Positions 27,108-36,578 of a stretch of 64,000 nucleotides of DNA are shown here, one piece after another. This DNA is from Bog-159 sp963843255 (GTDB lineage: Bacteria; Acidobacteriota; Terriglobia; Bryobacterales; Bryobacteraceae). How positions within the stretch are numbered: position 1 is the stretch's first letter; every line of letters starts with the position of its first letter. The notes below the pieces were generated by a model. That model was given only the letters and a program-made list of their open reading frames with translations, did not search any database and had not been told where the DNA came from. The stretch covers positions 806,001 through 870,000 of the forward strand of contig CAWJJQ010000003.1 of NCBI GenBank assembly GCA_963843255.1, written 5' to 3'. Position numbers and translations under genes: made by a program.

Positions 27108-28568
27108 TTACCCCTGCAACAGTTTGAGCACGTTTTGAGGCGAAGCATTGGCTTGCGCCATGGCCGCGACGGACGCCTGCTCCAAAACCTGCGCCTTGGC
27201 CAGGTTCGAGGCTTCGGTGGCTACATTGGCATCCCGGATATCAGATTCCGCGGCCGATACATTGGTGATCTGCGAGTTGGCCAGATCGATGGCGTACTGC
27301 AGTTTGTTCTCACCCGCGCCCACGGCTGCCTGCACCTTCCCCAGTGCGGTCAGCGCGGATTGAATGGCAGTGACCGCAGCCAGCGCATTCCCCGTGGTGC
27401 TGGCGGTGCTGCTTGGTGCATTGACGGTCTGTGGGCCGGCTACGGTGAAGGTACCAGCGGCGGCATTACTCGAAGCCGTGAAGCTAGTGGCGCTCTGGAA
27501 CGAAATTCCAGTACCCGCGGCGTTCATTACTGCGTAGATACCGATCGACGACGTCTGCGAATTAATGGCAGCGATGGCGGCAGGCAACGTTTGCCCGGCG
27601 GTCATTGTCACATTCGCCGTACCCTGCCCGTTCTGGAAAGTCAGAGTCTCCGCGATGCCATTGAAGGCGGCGGCGCCGTTGACGTTATAGACACCCACAT
27701 TGCCGGCGCTCGAGCCGGTTGTCGCAATCTCGTCCACATTGTCGGCAGTCGTGGTTGTCACCGTAAAGGGAGTGCCACCGCCGAACTGAATCTGGCCGTC
27801 AGCCCCCACTTGCGCGGTAATCCCATAGGACGCGAGCTGACTATTCAGTGAATCGACTACCTGGGATTCGCTAAGCCCGCTCACCCCTCCGCTTACTGTG
27901 GCTGTGAAACTCGTCGCCGAATTATTACTGATCAGGTTGAATGTGAAGGTTTGGCTGGCATTGCCGGTAAGAAAGGTCGCGTTCGGGGCATCCAGCCGCA
28001 CCGCGTTTCCGCTCAGTTCGGTACCGCCGGCTGCGACGGTAGTGTTAGTCAATCCCAGCCCGTTGGCGTCCACCGTGTTCGCCACACCGCTCAAATCCAC
28101 TTCCACCTGCGAATTTGTCAGGCTGCTTCCCCCGCCGATGAAGATCTCGTTCTGAGTATTGAAAGCGCCGCCGTTATTGAGCCCAATGGTCGTCGCTTGT
28201 TGAGTGATTTGCTGGACGAGTTGTTGATACTCGATGTTGATATTGTTGCGATCGCCGTTGAATGTCGTGGTCGCCGATTCGGTGGCTAACGTTTGCAAAC
28301 GGTCCAGCATGGTGCTTATGTTGTTCAGACCGCCGTCGATGATCTGCAAAGTACTGACACCGTTGTTGGCGTTCTGAACACCTTGAGTTATCTGGGCCAC
28401 CTGGTCACGATACTGATTCGCTACGGCCAGCCCCGCGGGATCGTCTCCGGAATTGTTAATGCGGTATCCGGAAGTCAGGGCTTCGATAGTGTTCGTTTGA
28501 AAGTTATTGTTGGTATTGAGGTTGTTCTCGGCAACCATCGCTGCGTAATTCGTTTGAAATGTAATCAT
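27108..28568 (-). CDS. fliC: Flagellin
   Basis: A 486-residue flagellin. The conserved D0/D1 N-terminal helices are clear (LNTNNNFQTNTIEALTSGYR, INNSGDDPAGLAVANQYRDQ), as is the C-terminal helix (ATEASNLAKAQVLEQASVAA, ending NVLKLLQG). The central D2/D3 region is rich in Thr, Ser, Gly, Ala and Asn, as expected for the variable surface part. The Shine-Dalgarno GGAG lies 8 nt before the ATG. No other flagellar genes are nearby, so this is an isolated filament gene. Confidence 0.95.
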   Translation of the reverse strand: MITFQTNYAAMVAENNLNTNNNFQTNTIEALTSGYRINNSGDDPAGLAVANQYRDQVAQITQGVQNANNGVSTLQIIDGGLNNISTMLDRLQTLATESATTTFNGDRNNINIEYQQLVQQITQQATTIGLNNGGAFNTQNEIFIGGGSSLTNSQVEVDLSGVANTVDANGLGLTNTTVAAGGTELSGNAVRLDAPNATFLTGNASQTFTFNLISNNSATSFTATVSGGVSGLSESQVVDSLNSQLASYGITAQVGADGQIQFGGGTPFTVTTTTADNVDEIATTGSSAGNVGVYNVNGAAAFNGIAETLTFQNGQGTANVTMTAGQTLPAAIAAINSQTSSIGIYAVMNAAGTGISFQSATSFTASSNAAAGTFTVAGPQTVNAPSSTASTTGNALAAVTAIQSALTALGKVQAAVGAGENKLQYAIDLANSQITNVSAAESDIRDANVATEASNLAKAQVLEQASVAAMAQANASPQNVLKLLQG

Positions 28569-28748
28569 GTTGTTCTCCTGCGCTTTTAGCCTGATTCACT
28601 ACTTGGTCCCTGTCGGTTCCCGGTGCTGCCGGATCCCCGCGTAATCCGGTTCCCGGAATCATCAGCGTTTCCGGGAGAGGCCGGTGTCAAAAATAGCCTT
28701 AAGTTATCAAAACGTCAAACTCTTGACGGGCGCCCCGGCGTCCGCGGT

Positions 28749-28762
28749 AGCACTACAGTGCT
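28749..28762. promoter_or_regulatory. Short palindrome upstream of flagellin
   Basis: AGCACT-AC-AGTGCT is a perfect 6-bp inverted repeat with a 2-bp centre, about 185 bp upstream of the flagellin start. It could be a regulator site. The 28569-28959 interval otherwise holds the flagellin 5' region; I see no gene and no convincing sigma-28 or sigma-54 promoter. Confidence 0.3.
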
Positions 28763-28959
28763 GGCCCGCCGAGTACAGACCGGCGATAGTTACGCAATTC
28801 TTTGAGTCTGGTTTTAAATAACTTATAACTCCCACCGAGCGGCAGTTTCTCAACTCATCACAGGATCCGGCGATCGCGGTTTCAGCCAATAGTTCCGTCC
28901 GAGTGATGGGCACGATGCTGATGTGTAGTGCAATTTAGTTACCTTGCGTTAGCTGTAAG

Positions 28960-29750
28960 GCTGGGCATGGCTCGTTTCGTGAAGACGGCGCCCAGGTTTC
29001 GCGCTCCGGATCGGACCCTGATGCCGCGCCGTCAATGATCGCTCGCTTTCGAGACGGCCTTGCACCATCCGCAAGCTGTCCGCGGAGCAGTTCGAAATCT
29101 GCGATCTCGGAAGCCGCAGCGGAACCGCGGCAAACGGCCTGCCCGCCACGTTGGGGGGTTCTCGGAGACGGAGACAAGATCCGGATCGGCGGCTGCTATT
29201 TTCGATTCCGCCTAATGGAATCGAGCGCACGCCAGAGTCAGATTCCTATCCGCGTGGACGAAACGGGGCTGGACACGAGAACCCTCCTCCCACACCGGCT
29301 AGCGGCTGGCGCTTCAAGTGCCCAGGCGCTGCTCATTAAGATCGGCATGGGGTGGCGTGTATCTTTGAAGCCATCCCGCGAAGCATGACGCCGTCCTGTT
29401 GTTCGACCGCACACGGGACGAACCGGTGGTATCCTGGGCGCCGCCTTTCGAAAATGCGCGCCGTCTGCAAGGGCTGGAATCGGAGAGCCGGCGTCTCCAG
29501 GAAGCCGACGATATTGAGCACGACATGATGGGCGGCGGCACCCGTATGCGCCGAGATTTTCCAGTTCGTGAGCAAAGTCGCGCCGGCTGATTCCACCGTT
29601 TTGATCCGCGCCGAGGGCGGAACCAGCAAGGAGTTGGCCGCGCCATTCACCGGAACAGCCTCCGCGCGGGCCGGCAATTTTCTCGCCCTCAACTGCGCCG
29701 CATTGACGAAGTCTGGTGGAAACGACAATCGACTCCTTAAAACGCGATGA
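28960..29750 (+). pseudogene. Decayed FHA-domain sigma-54-dependent activator
   Basis: Two family segments survive on the plus strand through frame changes. The first is an FHA domain: DRSLSRRPCTIRKLS from 29037, FEICDLGSRSGTAANG, then VLGDGDKIRIGGCYFRFRL in another frame after ~29157. The second is the start of a sigma-54 interaction domain: HDMMGGGTRMRR, then after a shift FQFVSKVAPADSTVLIRAE, with a broken Walker A (GGTSKEL for GESGTGKEL), ending at NCAALT. Everything after that is missing, so the gene is frameshifted and 3'-truncated. Such FHA activators often regulate motility or envelope genes. Confidence 0.7.
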
Positions 29751-29803
29751 AGGCACGGAAGTAGCACCACGGCCTGATTTGTCCGGCGGCGTTTTCCGGC
29801 GGT

Positions 29804-30613
29804 CTATGCCTTCACCGGCGCAGTCAGTGCGACGGCCGCCTCCGAGGTAAGGAGCAGGAACGTGAAGGTTTCCTGCAAATATAGGCGGACCGTATTATCG
29901 TTGTGGCTCAGGTAACCAATGGAGACGTCCTGGCCGATGTGCAGATCGAAATCGCCGCCGCGAGTGGTCAGGACGAAAGCCCCGTCTATAGCAGGGGCCC
30001 AAATGATTCTATCCTCGACGAGGTGCTTGACATGCTCCAGCACCGGATAGCCGTGATCGCTGGTTTCAGCCAAGGCCGTATAGGCCTCCGCTCCGAGTAG
30101 AACAGTATAAGGGCCATTGACACCCACGAGCCGCAACTGGCTCAAAGCCTGAGCAACGGCATCCGGGTACTGGCGGACATCCGGTGGAAGGGGCATCGCC
30201 GGATTGCTGGTCCCCTGGCGAATTCCCACGATGCCGGCCGCCGTATAGCCATCAAAAACCGCGCGGTCCTCCGCAAAGGAAATTTGGCGTGCCGCGTCTT
30301 TCGCCGGTTGCCAGTCCGAGTCGTTAGCGCCGCGTTCGACGTCGTCGATTGCCTGGCGATCGAGTTCGAAAGGAAAACGCAATTCTACCAGCGCCTTCAC
30401 CTCGCGCTGTCTGGCGAGAATGCCGTCCATCGAAGCAGCAATCGGAAGCAGATGGCCGGTGCCGACGGCGGACAGTGCGGCGCCCGCGGGTCCCCGCACA
30501 TCGACTACACGCCGTCCGGCGAGATAACGTTTGAGCGTGCGAGTGGTTTCCTCTTCAATCTGCGCCCAAGCCGCGTCGGAAATGGGAGCCAGTTCGCGGT
30601 GTAGATTATTCAT
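29804..30613 (-). CDS. Encapsulin shell protein
   Basis: A 269-residue encapsulin (linocin M18/HK97-fold), the normal length for family 1. It begins MNNLHRELAPISDAAWAQIEEE and has GRRVVDVRGPAGAALSAVGTG, the E-loop region, RAVFDGYTAAGIVGI, and GPYTVLLGAEAYTAL near residue 170. It self-assembles into a protein nanocompartment. Its ATG overlaps the end of the DyP peroxidase gene by 8 nt, so shell and cargo are translated from one message. Confidence 0.95.
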   Translation of the reverse strand: MNNLHRELAPISDAAWAQIEEETTRTLKRYLAGRRVVDVRGPAGAALSAVGTGHLLPIAASMDGILARQREVKALVELRFPFELDRQAIDDVERGANDSDWQPAKDAARQISFAEDRAVFDGYTAAGIVGIRQGTSNPAMPLPPDVRQYPDAVAQALSQLRLVGVNGPYTVLLGAEAYTALAETSDHGYPVLEHVKHLVEDRIIWAPAIDGAFVLTTRGGDFDLHIGQDVSIGYLSHNDNTVRLYLQETFTFLLLTSEAAVALTAPVKA

Positions 30614-31652
30614 GCGGAATTTCTCCTTTCAGGGAACCAATGCCTAGCGAACCATCGCTCTTGCGTGCTGTGGAAAGAAAGCCCTCGCCCGCCGCCGGCT
30701 CTATTAGAGGCGCAGCTACCACAGTCGCTTGGTCGTCGCCGACAGCGTCCAGAAATGTCTGAGACGGAGCAAAAAAAAGGCTTCCGGTGACGGCCCGGCT
30801 GAAGTCGAGAAGCCGGTCGTAGTTGCCGGGCGGCCGCCCCACGAACATGTTTTCGAGCATCTGTTCGATCGTATGGGGCGAGCGGCTGTAGCCGATGAAA
30901 TAGGTGCCGAATTCTCCCCCGGCGGCCCGGCCGAAGGGCATATTGTCACGCAGAACTTTGATCTCTTTCCCGTCTTCGACGATGGTTGTGAGTGCGTTGT
31001 GTGCCGAGGTTGGCTTCACGGAGTCGTCCAACTCGATATCCGACAGCTTGGTGCGTCCGATGATTCGTTCCTGCGCCTCTGTAGAAAGCGCATTCCATCC
31101 GTCAAGATCGTGGAGATACTTTTGCACGATGACATAGCTGCCGCCGGCGAAGGCCGCGTCCTCCTCGCCGACGATTACGGCGTCCACGACTGCGTCCCCC
31201 CTCGGATTCTCCGTACCATCCACGAAACCCATAAGATCGCGGTCGTCGAAATAGCGGAAGCCATGCACTTCGTCCACCGGCGAAACAGCATCTCCAAGCC
31301 GCACCATGATCTGCATCGCCAGTTCGAAGCACAAGTCCATACGCTTCGCGCGGATGTGGAACAGCAAGTCGCCGGGGGTGGAAACCGCGTGGCGCGCTCC
31401 CGCTCGAATCTCCCGGAACGGATGTAACTCCGCCGGCCGCGGTGGCCCAAAGAGCCGATCCCACGCGTCGGAACCAAAGCTCATCACGCACGAGAGGCCC
31501 CCTTCCAGGTCGCGAAATTCCACGGCGCGCAACAAAGCCGGGAGATCTGCGCAGAACGACCGCAGGGTCGCGCGATTGTCCAAGCCCGGGTTCACCGTCG
31601 CCACCATAAAGATCGCCGCGCGGGTAAGCGGCGCACTGACCGGCTGTGCCAT
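30606..31652 (-). CDS. Dye-decolorizing (DyP-type) heme peroxidase, encapsulin cargo
   Basis: About 348 residues. The DyP signature is present: GFVDGTENP with the distal Asp, and the proximal heme His in PTSAHNAL. The C-terminus carries a textbook encapsulin loading peptide (DGSLGIGSLKGEIPHE, with its core SLGIGSLKG), so the enzyme is packed inside the shell encoded downstream. I take the ATG giving MAQPVSAPLTRAAIF, matching other cargo DyPs. An ATG at 31703 or 31808 would add an unconserved N-terminus. No strong Shine-Dalgarno is visible at any of the three. Confidence 0.92.
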   Translation of the reverse strand: MAQPVSAPLTRAAIFMVATVNPGLDNRATLRSFCADLPALLRAVEFRDLEGGLSCVMSFGSDAWDRLFGPPRPAELHPFREIRAGARHAVSTPGDLLFHIRAKRMDLCFELAMQIMVRLGDAVSPVDEVHGFRYFDDRDLMGFVDGTENPRGDAVVDAVIVGEEDAAFAGGSYVIVQKYLHDLDGWNALSTEAQERIIGRTKLSDIELDDSVKPTSAHNALTTIVEDGKEIKVLRDNMPFGRAAGGEFGTYFIGYSRSPHTIEQMLENMFVGRPPGNYDRLLDFSRAVTGSLFFAPSQTFLDAVGDDQATVVAAPLIEPAAGEGFLSTARKSDGSLGIGSLKGEIPHE

Positions 31653-31874
31653 AGCGCTTGCGCCGGGTGCTCCTGTTGGCGCGCGCTTGGAATCGGGCTT
31701 CATCTGGCTGTCATCGTCGAAGAGCGGGGAGTTTCGCGTTTCTAGAAGCGCGCCGCGCATCCCGCATATTTTCGACAAGCTTACCATCGCGTGCGGACGC
31801 CTGTCCATACGGCCCCGCCGCCTCGATATGATTGCCGCGTCTCTTGGTCACATCAATCTCCCTATTGCCATTCG

Positions 31875-31891
31875 ATATCGACAAACGATAT
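31875..31891. promoter_or_regulatory. Probable PadR operator
   Basis: A perfect inverted repeat ATATCG-ACAAA-CGATAT lies 37 bp before the padR-like start. Inverted repeats of this kind with ATAT-rich arms are typical of PadR autoregulatory operators. Binding by the adjacent PadR is inference from position and symmetry. Confidence 0.6.
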
Positions 31892-31928
31892 GCTAACCGC
31901 ATGGCGCGCCCTGCGTCTAAATCTACAT

Positions 31929-32261
31929 ATGCCCAAGCCCTCTGAACTCCTGCCAGGCACCCTCGACCTCCTCATCCTCCGGACCCTCGATCTCGGCAGC
32001 CTCCATGGCGTCGGCATCGCCGACCGCATCCAGCAGGTCACCCGCGGCGTTTTCGTCGTCGGACCCGGGTCCCTCTTCCCCGCCCTCCACCGCATCTCCG
32101 AACAAGGCTGGATCGCCGGTGAATGGGGCGAGCTCGAAACCGGCCGCCGCGCCCGCTTCTACTCGCTCACCCGCTCCGGCCGCGCGCAGCTATCAAAGGA
32201 AATGCGCAATTGGAAAAAGGTTCTCACCGCCATGAACCAGGTCCTCGCCGGAGAAGCCTGA
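31929..32261 (+). CDS. PadR-family transcriptional regulator
   Basis: A 110-residue PadR with the winged-helix core: ELLPGTLDLLILRTLDLG, HGVGIADRIQQVT, VGPGSLFPALHRIS and the wing GRRARFYSLTRSGRAQL. It is followed 4 nt later by an ADOP permease gene, the standard pairing in Acidobacteriota, and preceded by a palindromic operator. It probably represses its own operon until a ligand is bound; the ligand is unknown. Confidence 0.9.
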   Translation: MPKPSELLPGTLDLLILRTLDLGSLHGVGIADRIQQVTRGVFVVGPGSLFPALHRISEQGWIAGEWGELETGRRARFYSLTRSGRAQLSKEMRNWKKVLTAMNQVLAGEA

Positions 32262-32265
32262 TCCC

Positions 32266-35011
32266 ATGTTCCCGATCCGCCGCCTCCGCCTTCTGTGCCG
32301 CAATCTTTTCGGACGACGCCGCCTCGACCAGGAGATGGATCGCGAGCTCCAGGCATGGTATGAAATCCACGCCGATCGCCGCATGGCGCCGGGCGTTTCC
32401 CGCGCCGCGGCCCGCCGCGCCGTACGCGTCGAATTCGAAGGCCCCGAGCAGGTGAAGGAAAGGATCAGGGACGTGCGCACCGGAGCCCTTATGGAAACGA
32501 TCTTGCGCGACATCCAATATGCCGGCCGCGTGCTGCGCAAGAGTCCCGGCTTCACCCTCACCGCCATCATGACCCTTGCGCTGGGCATCGGCGCCAACAC
32601 TGCCATCTTCAGCCTGATCAACGCCGTCATGTTGCGCCTGCTGCCGGTCGAGGACCCCGCCCGCCTGGTATTGCTCACCAATCCCGCCGAATCGGGCGCT
32701 GCCGTGGACACCACCGAGCGCGGCACCCGCGAGCGCCTCTCCTACGCCGAGTTTCAGGAACTGCGCGCCCACAACACGGTCTTTTCCGGCATGCTGGCCG
32801 CCCAGAATCAGGTTCACGAACTGGATCTCTTCCCCGTCGCCGATCGTGCCTCGCCACCCATCCGCGTGCGCACCGAGCTGGTCTCCGGGGATTTCTTCCA
32901 GGTGTTGGGCGTCCGCCCTATCGTGGGCCGTGTCTTTACTCCGGCTGAAGACCAGGTAACTCGGCGCGAATCCCCTCGCCGTCATTTCCTACGACTGCTG
33001 GACGCGCGCTTTCGCTGCCGAGCCCGATATCATCGGCACGGCCGTCCGAGTGGGACAAGGCGTCTTCCAGATTATCGGCGTCGCCCCGCCCGGCTTTCAT
33101 GGCATCCTGATCGGCAACAATGCCGACGTCTGGTTTCCCATGACGATGCAGCCACAGGTGTTGCCCGGCCGCGATTATCTACACCCGCACGATACCCTGT
33201 GGCTGCAGGTCATGGCCCGCCTCGCTCCCGGCATCTCCCCCGCGCGTGCGGAAGCCGCCATCAACATCACCTTCCAGCAGACCCTGCGCCAGTGGGCCGC
33301 CGCCCTGCCCAGCGAAAAAGAGCGGCACGACATGCTGCAGGAACGGCTGCAGCTATTGCCCGGCGCGCGCGGCGCTTCCATGGTGCGCGGCGAATTTTCT
33401 GATCCGCTCGTCCTGCTCATGGCCATGGTTGGTGTGGTGCTGCTGATCGCCTGCGCCAACATCGCCAACCTGATGCTCGCCCGCGCTAATGCCCGCCGCC
33501 GCGAGATCGGCGTGCGTCTCGCGTTGGGCGCCGCGCGAAAGCGCCTCATCCGCCAGTTGCTTACTGAAAGCCTCCTGGTGGCCTTGCTGGGCGGCGTTCT
33601 CGGAACCGTCCTGGCGGGCGCCGGGACGCGTCTGCTGGTTTCCCTGGTTGCCGGCGGCGTCAGCAACCTGGGCCTCGACGTGCCTCGCGATAACTCCGTC
33701 CTGCTGTTCACCGCGGCCATTTCGCTGATCACCGGCCTGGCATTCGGTCTCACTCCGGCTATTCGCGCCACGCGCCTCGACATTAATCAAACGCTCATCG
33801 CCAACGGCCGCGGCTCCCTCGGTGGCCGCGGGCGCGCGCACGCCGGCCGCGTTCTGGTAGTCGCCCAAGTCGGCCTATCGGTTGTGCTGCTGATGGGCGC
33901 CACCCTGTTCGTGCGCAGCTTGCACAACCTGCTCGCGCAAAATCTGGGATTCCTGCAGAATAACCTGCTGACGGTTCGTATCGACCCGGTCGCCGCCGGA
34001 TATCGCGGCCCGTCGGCGGCTTTGTTCTATACCAAGCTCCGCGCTACCCTTCGCTCCATTCCCGGAGTGCGCGACGTCACATTCTCCAATACCGGACTGT
34101 TCAATGGAGACTCTGGCGACCGCCTGTCCATCGAATCATCGCCTATCGTTGACCTCGACGCGCGACGCGCGCGTTGGACCGAAGTCGGCCCCGATTACTT
34201 CAATACCCTGGCTATCCCGCTGCTCCTGGGCCGCGAAATCGACGCGTCCGATGTCGCGCGCGGCACGCCCGTCTGTGTCATCAACAAGTCATTCGCCGAA
34301 ACATTCTTCCCCGGCGCGAGCGCCATCGGCAAACATATCACCGACGAATATCCCACCACCCGGGAGACTTACGAAATCATCGGCGTCGTGGCCGATGCCC
34401 GCGAACACCTGCCCAACGAGCGAAAGCGTCCCCGGTTCTATGCAAATCTCTCTCATCCCATCGGATCGGTCGAGTCAGTGACCTTCCTGTTACGCAGTAG
34501 CGGCGACCCGGCCGCCATCGCCTCCGCCGTCCGCACGTTAATCCGTCGCTTGGACCCGGCCTTGCCAATACTCGATTTGCGCACTGCCAGCCAGCAGATT
34601 GCCCGGCGGCTCATCACCGAGCGACTGGTGGCCGAACTGGCCGCGTTCTTCGGCGGGGTGGCCCTACTCATGGCTGCCATTGGCCTCTACGGCGTGATGT
34701 CATATGCCACCAGCCAGCGCACCACCGAGATCGGCATCCGGATGGCGCTGGGCGCATCCGGCGCGAGCGTGGTCCGCATGGTGTTGCGCGAGGCGCTGGG
34801 CATGGTGGCCCTGGGAGCCGCCATCGGTCTGCCAGCCGCGCTGGTCCTGGGAAGACTGGTAGCCAGCCGGCTCTATGGACTCACAGCGGCTGACCCCGCT
34901 GCCATCGCCGTGGCCGTCGCTATAATCGCCGGCGCCTCCCTGTTCGCCAGTTACATTCCCGCCTATCGCGCCTCTCAAATCGACCCCATGGTGTCACTCC
35001 GATGTGACTGA
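32266..35011 (+). pseudogene. ADOP-type ABC permease (MacB/FtsX family), single frameshift
   Basis: Two overlapping frames encode one ~915-residue acidobacterial duplicated permease. The first frame gives the N-terminal helix pair and MacB_PCD start (FPIRRLRLLCRNLFGRRRLD, SPGFTLTAIMTLALGIGANT, DFFQVLGVRPIVGRVF). The second gives GANPLAVISYDCW, FtsX domains (LIACANIANLMLARANARRR, VRLALGAARKRLIRQLL) and the C-terminal set (LYGVMSYATSQRTTEIGIRM). The switch is near 32960 and needs one extra base. Everything else is intact, so a sequencing error is possible. No ATPase is adjacent, as usual for these orphan permeases. Confidence 0.85.
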
Positions 35012-35124
35012 TATATGACTAATCTGTGACTAACCGGCGCCTTCCGTGCCGATCGTCACTTAGTACCGTAAAGACGAGATAAATTCCGTTGCGCCCCTGG
35101 AGACGGCCCTCTATAATTCCAGTT

Positions 35125-35790
35125 ATGCTGGCGTCAAATCTGATACCTCGTTCACCAGCGAAAACTACCCCGGCTCATTTCCAGACACAGGTCACCGGCA
35201 TAAATAACGCCGGCACCACCGTTGGTTTCTACGCGGATAGCAACGGCGCCACAGCTCCCAACTTCTTCGGCTTCGTGGGCCAGAACGGCGTTTTTACCCG
35301 GGTCAACGATCCAAACACGCCCGCCGCCGGCCCCACCACCAACCAGCTCCTCGGCGTCAACGATAACGGGCACGCCGCCGGTTTCTATACGGACGGACAA
35401 GGCAACGATCATGGTTATCTCTATGACATTGGCTCCCGCACCTTCAACGGCGTGGTGACATCAGCCTTTTTGGATATAAGTGGTAACTTCACTAACTTTG
35501 AAGCGACCAGCTCGACTAACACCATGTTCCCGGGTATCAACAACAACGGCGATGTAGCCGGCGCCTACCAGGATGCCCAGGGATTTAACCACGGCTTCAT
35601 CTACGCCATCGCGACGCTTAACGGCATCAATGACAACGGCCAGCTCGTCGGCTTTTACGGAAACGCCGCCGGCAACACCATCGGCTTGATGGCGTACCCG
35701 GTACCCGAACCGGCCACCCTGGCATTGGTTAGCTTGGGGGCATTGCTGATCGGCGAGCGCCAGGGGAATTGGCGCAGCCGGGCAGTATAA
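35125..35790 (+). CDS. PEP-CTERM protein with HAF-type repeats, probably 5'-truncated
   Basis: The frame gives ~221 residues of HAF-type repeats (TQVTGINNAGTTVGFYAD, LLGVNDNGHAAGFYTDGQG, FPGINNNGDVAGAYQD, NGINDNGQLVGFYGN) and a C-terminal sorting signal VPEPATLALVSLGALLIG followed by basic residues, the PEP-CTERM layout. No signal peptide is present, which such proteins need. Just upstream, plausible repeat sequence (SDTSFTSENYPGSFPDT) reads in another frame up to ~35185. I infer a frameshift and loss of the 5' end. A complete relative is at 61455-62339. Confidence 0.6.
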   Translation: MLASNLIPRSPAKTTPAHFQTQVTGINNAGTTVGFYADSNGATAPNFFGFVGQNGVFTRVNDPNTPAAGPTTNQLLGVNDNGHAAGFYTDGQGNDHGYLYDIGSRTFNGVVTSAFLDISGNFTNFEATSSTNTMFPGINNNGDVAGAYQDAQGFNHGFIYAIATLNGINDNGQLVGFYGNAAGNTIGLMAYPVPEPATLALVSLGALLIGERQGNWRSRAV

Positions 35791-35798
35791 GGGAAGGC

Positions 35799-35856
35799 CC
35801 GCGGGAGGACGGAGGAAGCGCGCTCGCCACCTGGCACGCGTTTTATCCTCCCGCGG
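35799..35856. terminator. Long inverted repeat between convergent genes
   Basis: CCGCGGGAGGA (35799-35809) and TCCTCCCGCGG (35846-35856) are perfect 11-bp arms with a 36-bp spacer. They fill the gap between the PEP-CTERM gene and the convergent deiodinase-like gene, so a bidirectional terminator is likely. The loop is longer than usual. Confidence 0.5.
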
Positions 35857-35867
35857 ACTATTTGCCA

Positions 35868-36566
35868 CTACAGACCGCGCAGCCGTGATTCCAATTCTTT
35901 CGGAACGAACCCGAATGGGCCGGGTGTGGACTTGTACGCAATCCGTCCGCCCGTGGCTATCAGATACAGACGGTCGGGCCATCCCGTGTAGGCTTGCTCC
36001 ACCCGGTCATCGATGGCATCCACCAATGCCGGAATCCGGATGCCCAGCGTTCGCACGCATTGGCCGGCGTTTTCGAAGCGCTCGCCGTCCGTCCGCGGTG
36101 AGTACAGCAGCACATGGTCCCGCACGTTCGACTGCATCTGCCACAGATCGATCGGATGCGCTTCCTTGATGTATACGATATAAAACGCGGCGCGGTCTTT
36201 GTACTTGTCGTACAGCGCATTCAGCTCGGGAACCTCCCGGCGAAATGGCGGTCAGGTATAGCTCCCGAAAACCAGCACCACCGGCTTGCTGCGGTATTCA
36301 TCCGAGATCCGCACGCGCCGCACGTGGTCCACGGTCTGCAGGCTGAAGTCGGGCGCCGGATCTCCCTCGCGTAGCGTGCCCGCCCGCACCCTCATCCAGA
36401 TCGGCTCAAACGGGAGGACCGCCATAAGCAGGCCGGGCGTGTGCCGCATGATCGCCCCAAAGCGGTCGAGCGGCTGCGACAGCGTCCAATATGTTGCAGC
36501 GGTCAAGGCGCCATAAAGCAGCACGCACGAACCCGCTATGATCCCGGTAATTCGCCAGACTCGCAT
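35868..36566 (-). CDS. Iodothyronine deiodinase-like selenoprotein (in-frame TGA read as selenocysteine)
   Basis: One frame runs from the ATG at 36566 to 35868, interrupted only by TGA at 36252-36254. Read as Sec this gives 232 residues with Sec at 105. The core VFGSYT-U-PPFRREVPEL matches deiodinases (FGSxT-U-PPF); beyond it are FYIVYIKEAHPIDLW (DIO: YIEEAHxxDxW), IPALVDAIDDRVEQAY and GWPDRLYLIATGGRIAYK, the deiodinase thioredoxin-fold pattern. A hydrophobic N-terminal helix (about 5-27) would anchor it in the membrane. A hairpin follows the TGA at SECIS-like spacing. Known family role: reductive dehalogenation or related thiol-type redox chemistry; the bacterial substrate is unknown. No Sec machinery genes are in the window. 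Confidence 0.85.
36227..36239 (-). promoter_or_regulatory. Candidate bacterial SECIS hairpin
   Basis: On the minus strand, CGGGA-GGT-TCCCG forms a 5-bp stem with a 3-nt loop. The stem begins 13 nt after the TGA, so the loop lies 18-20 nt downstream with G at its first two positions. Bacterial SECIS elements have an apical loop roughly 16-37 nt after UGA, with G in the first two loop positions. SelB binding is inferred. Confidence 0.55.
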
Positions 36567-36578
36567 GCGCCTCTTGAG

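Noticed and set aside
28569..28800. Sigma-28 promoter for flagellin
   Set aside because: A GATAA-like element is present, but no matching -35 at the right spacing.
35868..36566. Frameshift or nonsense pseudogene explanation for the deiodinase-like gene
   Set aside because: Both halves are in the same frame and the only stop is TGA at the family Sec position, so a chance nonsense mutation there is unlikely. Not excluded without Sec-machinery evidence.
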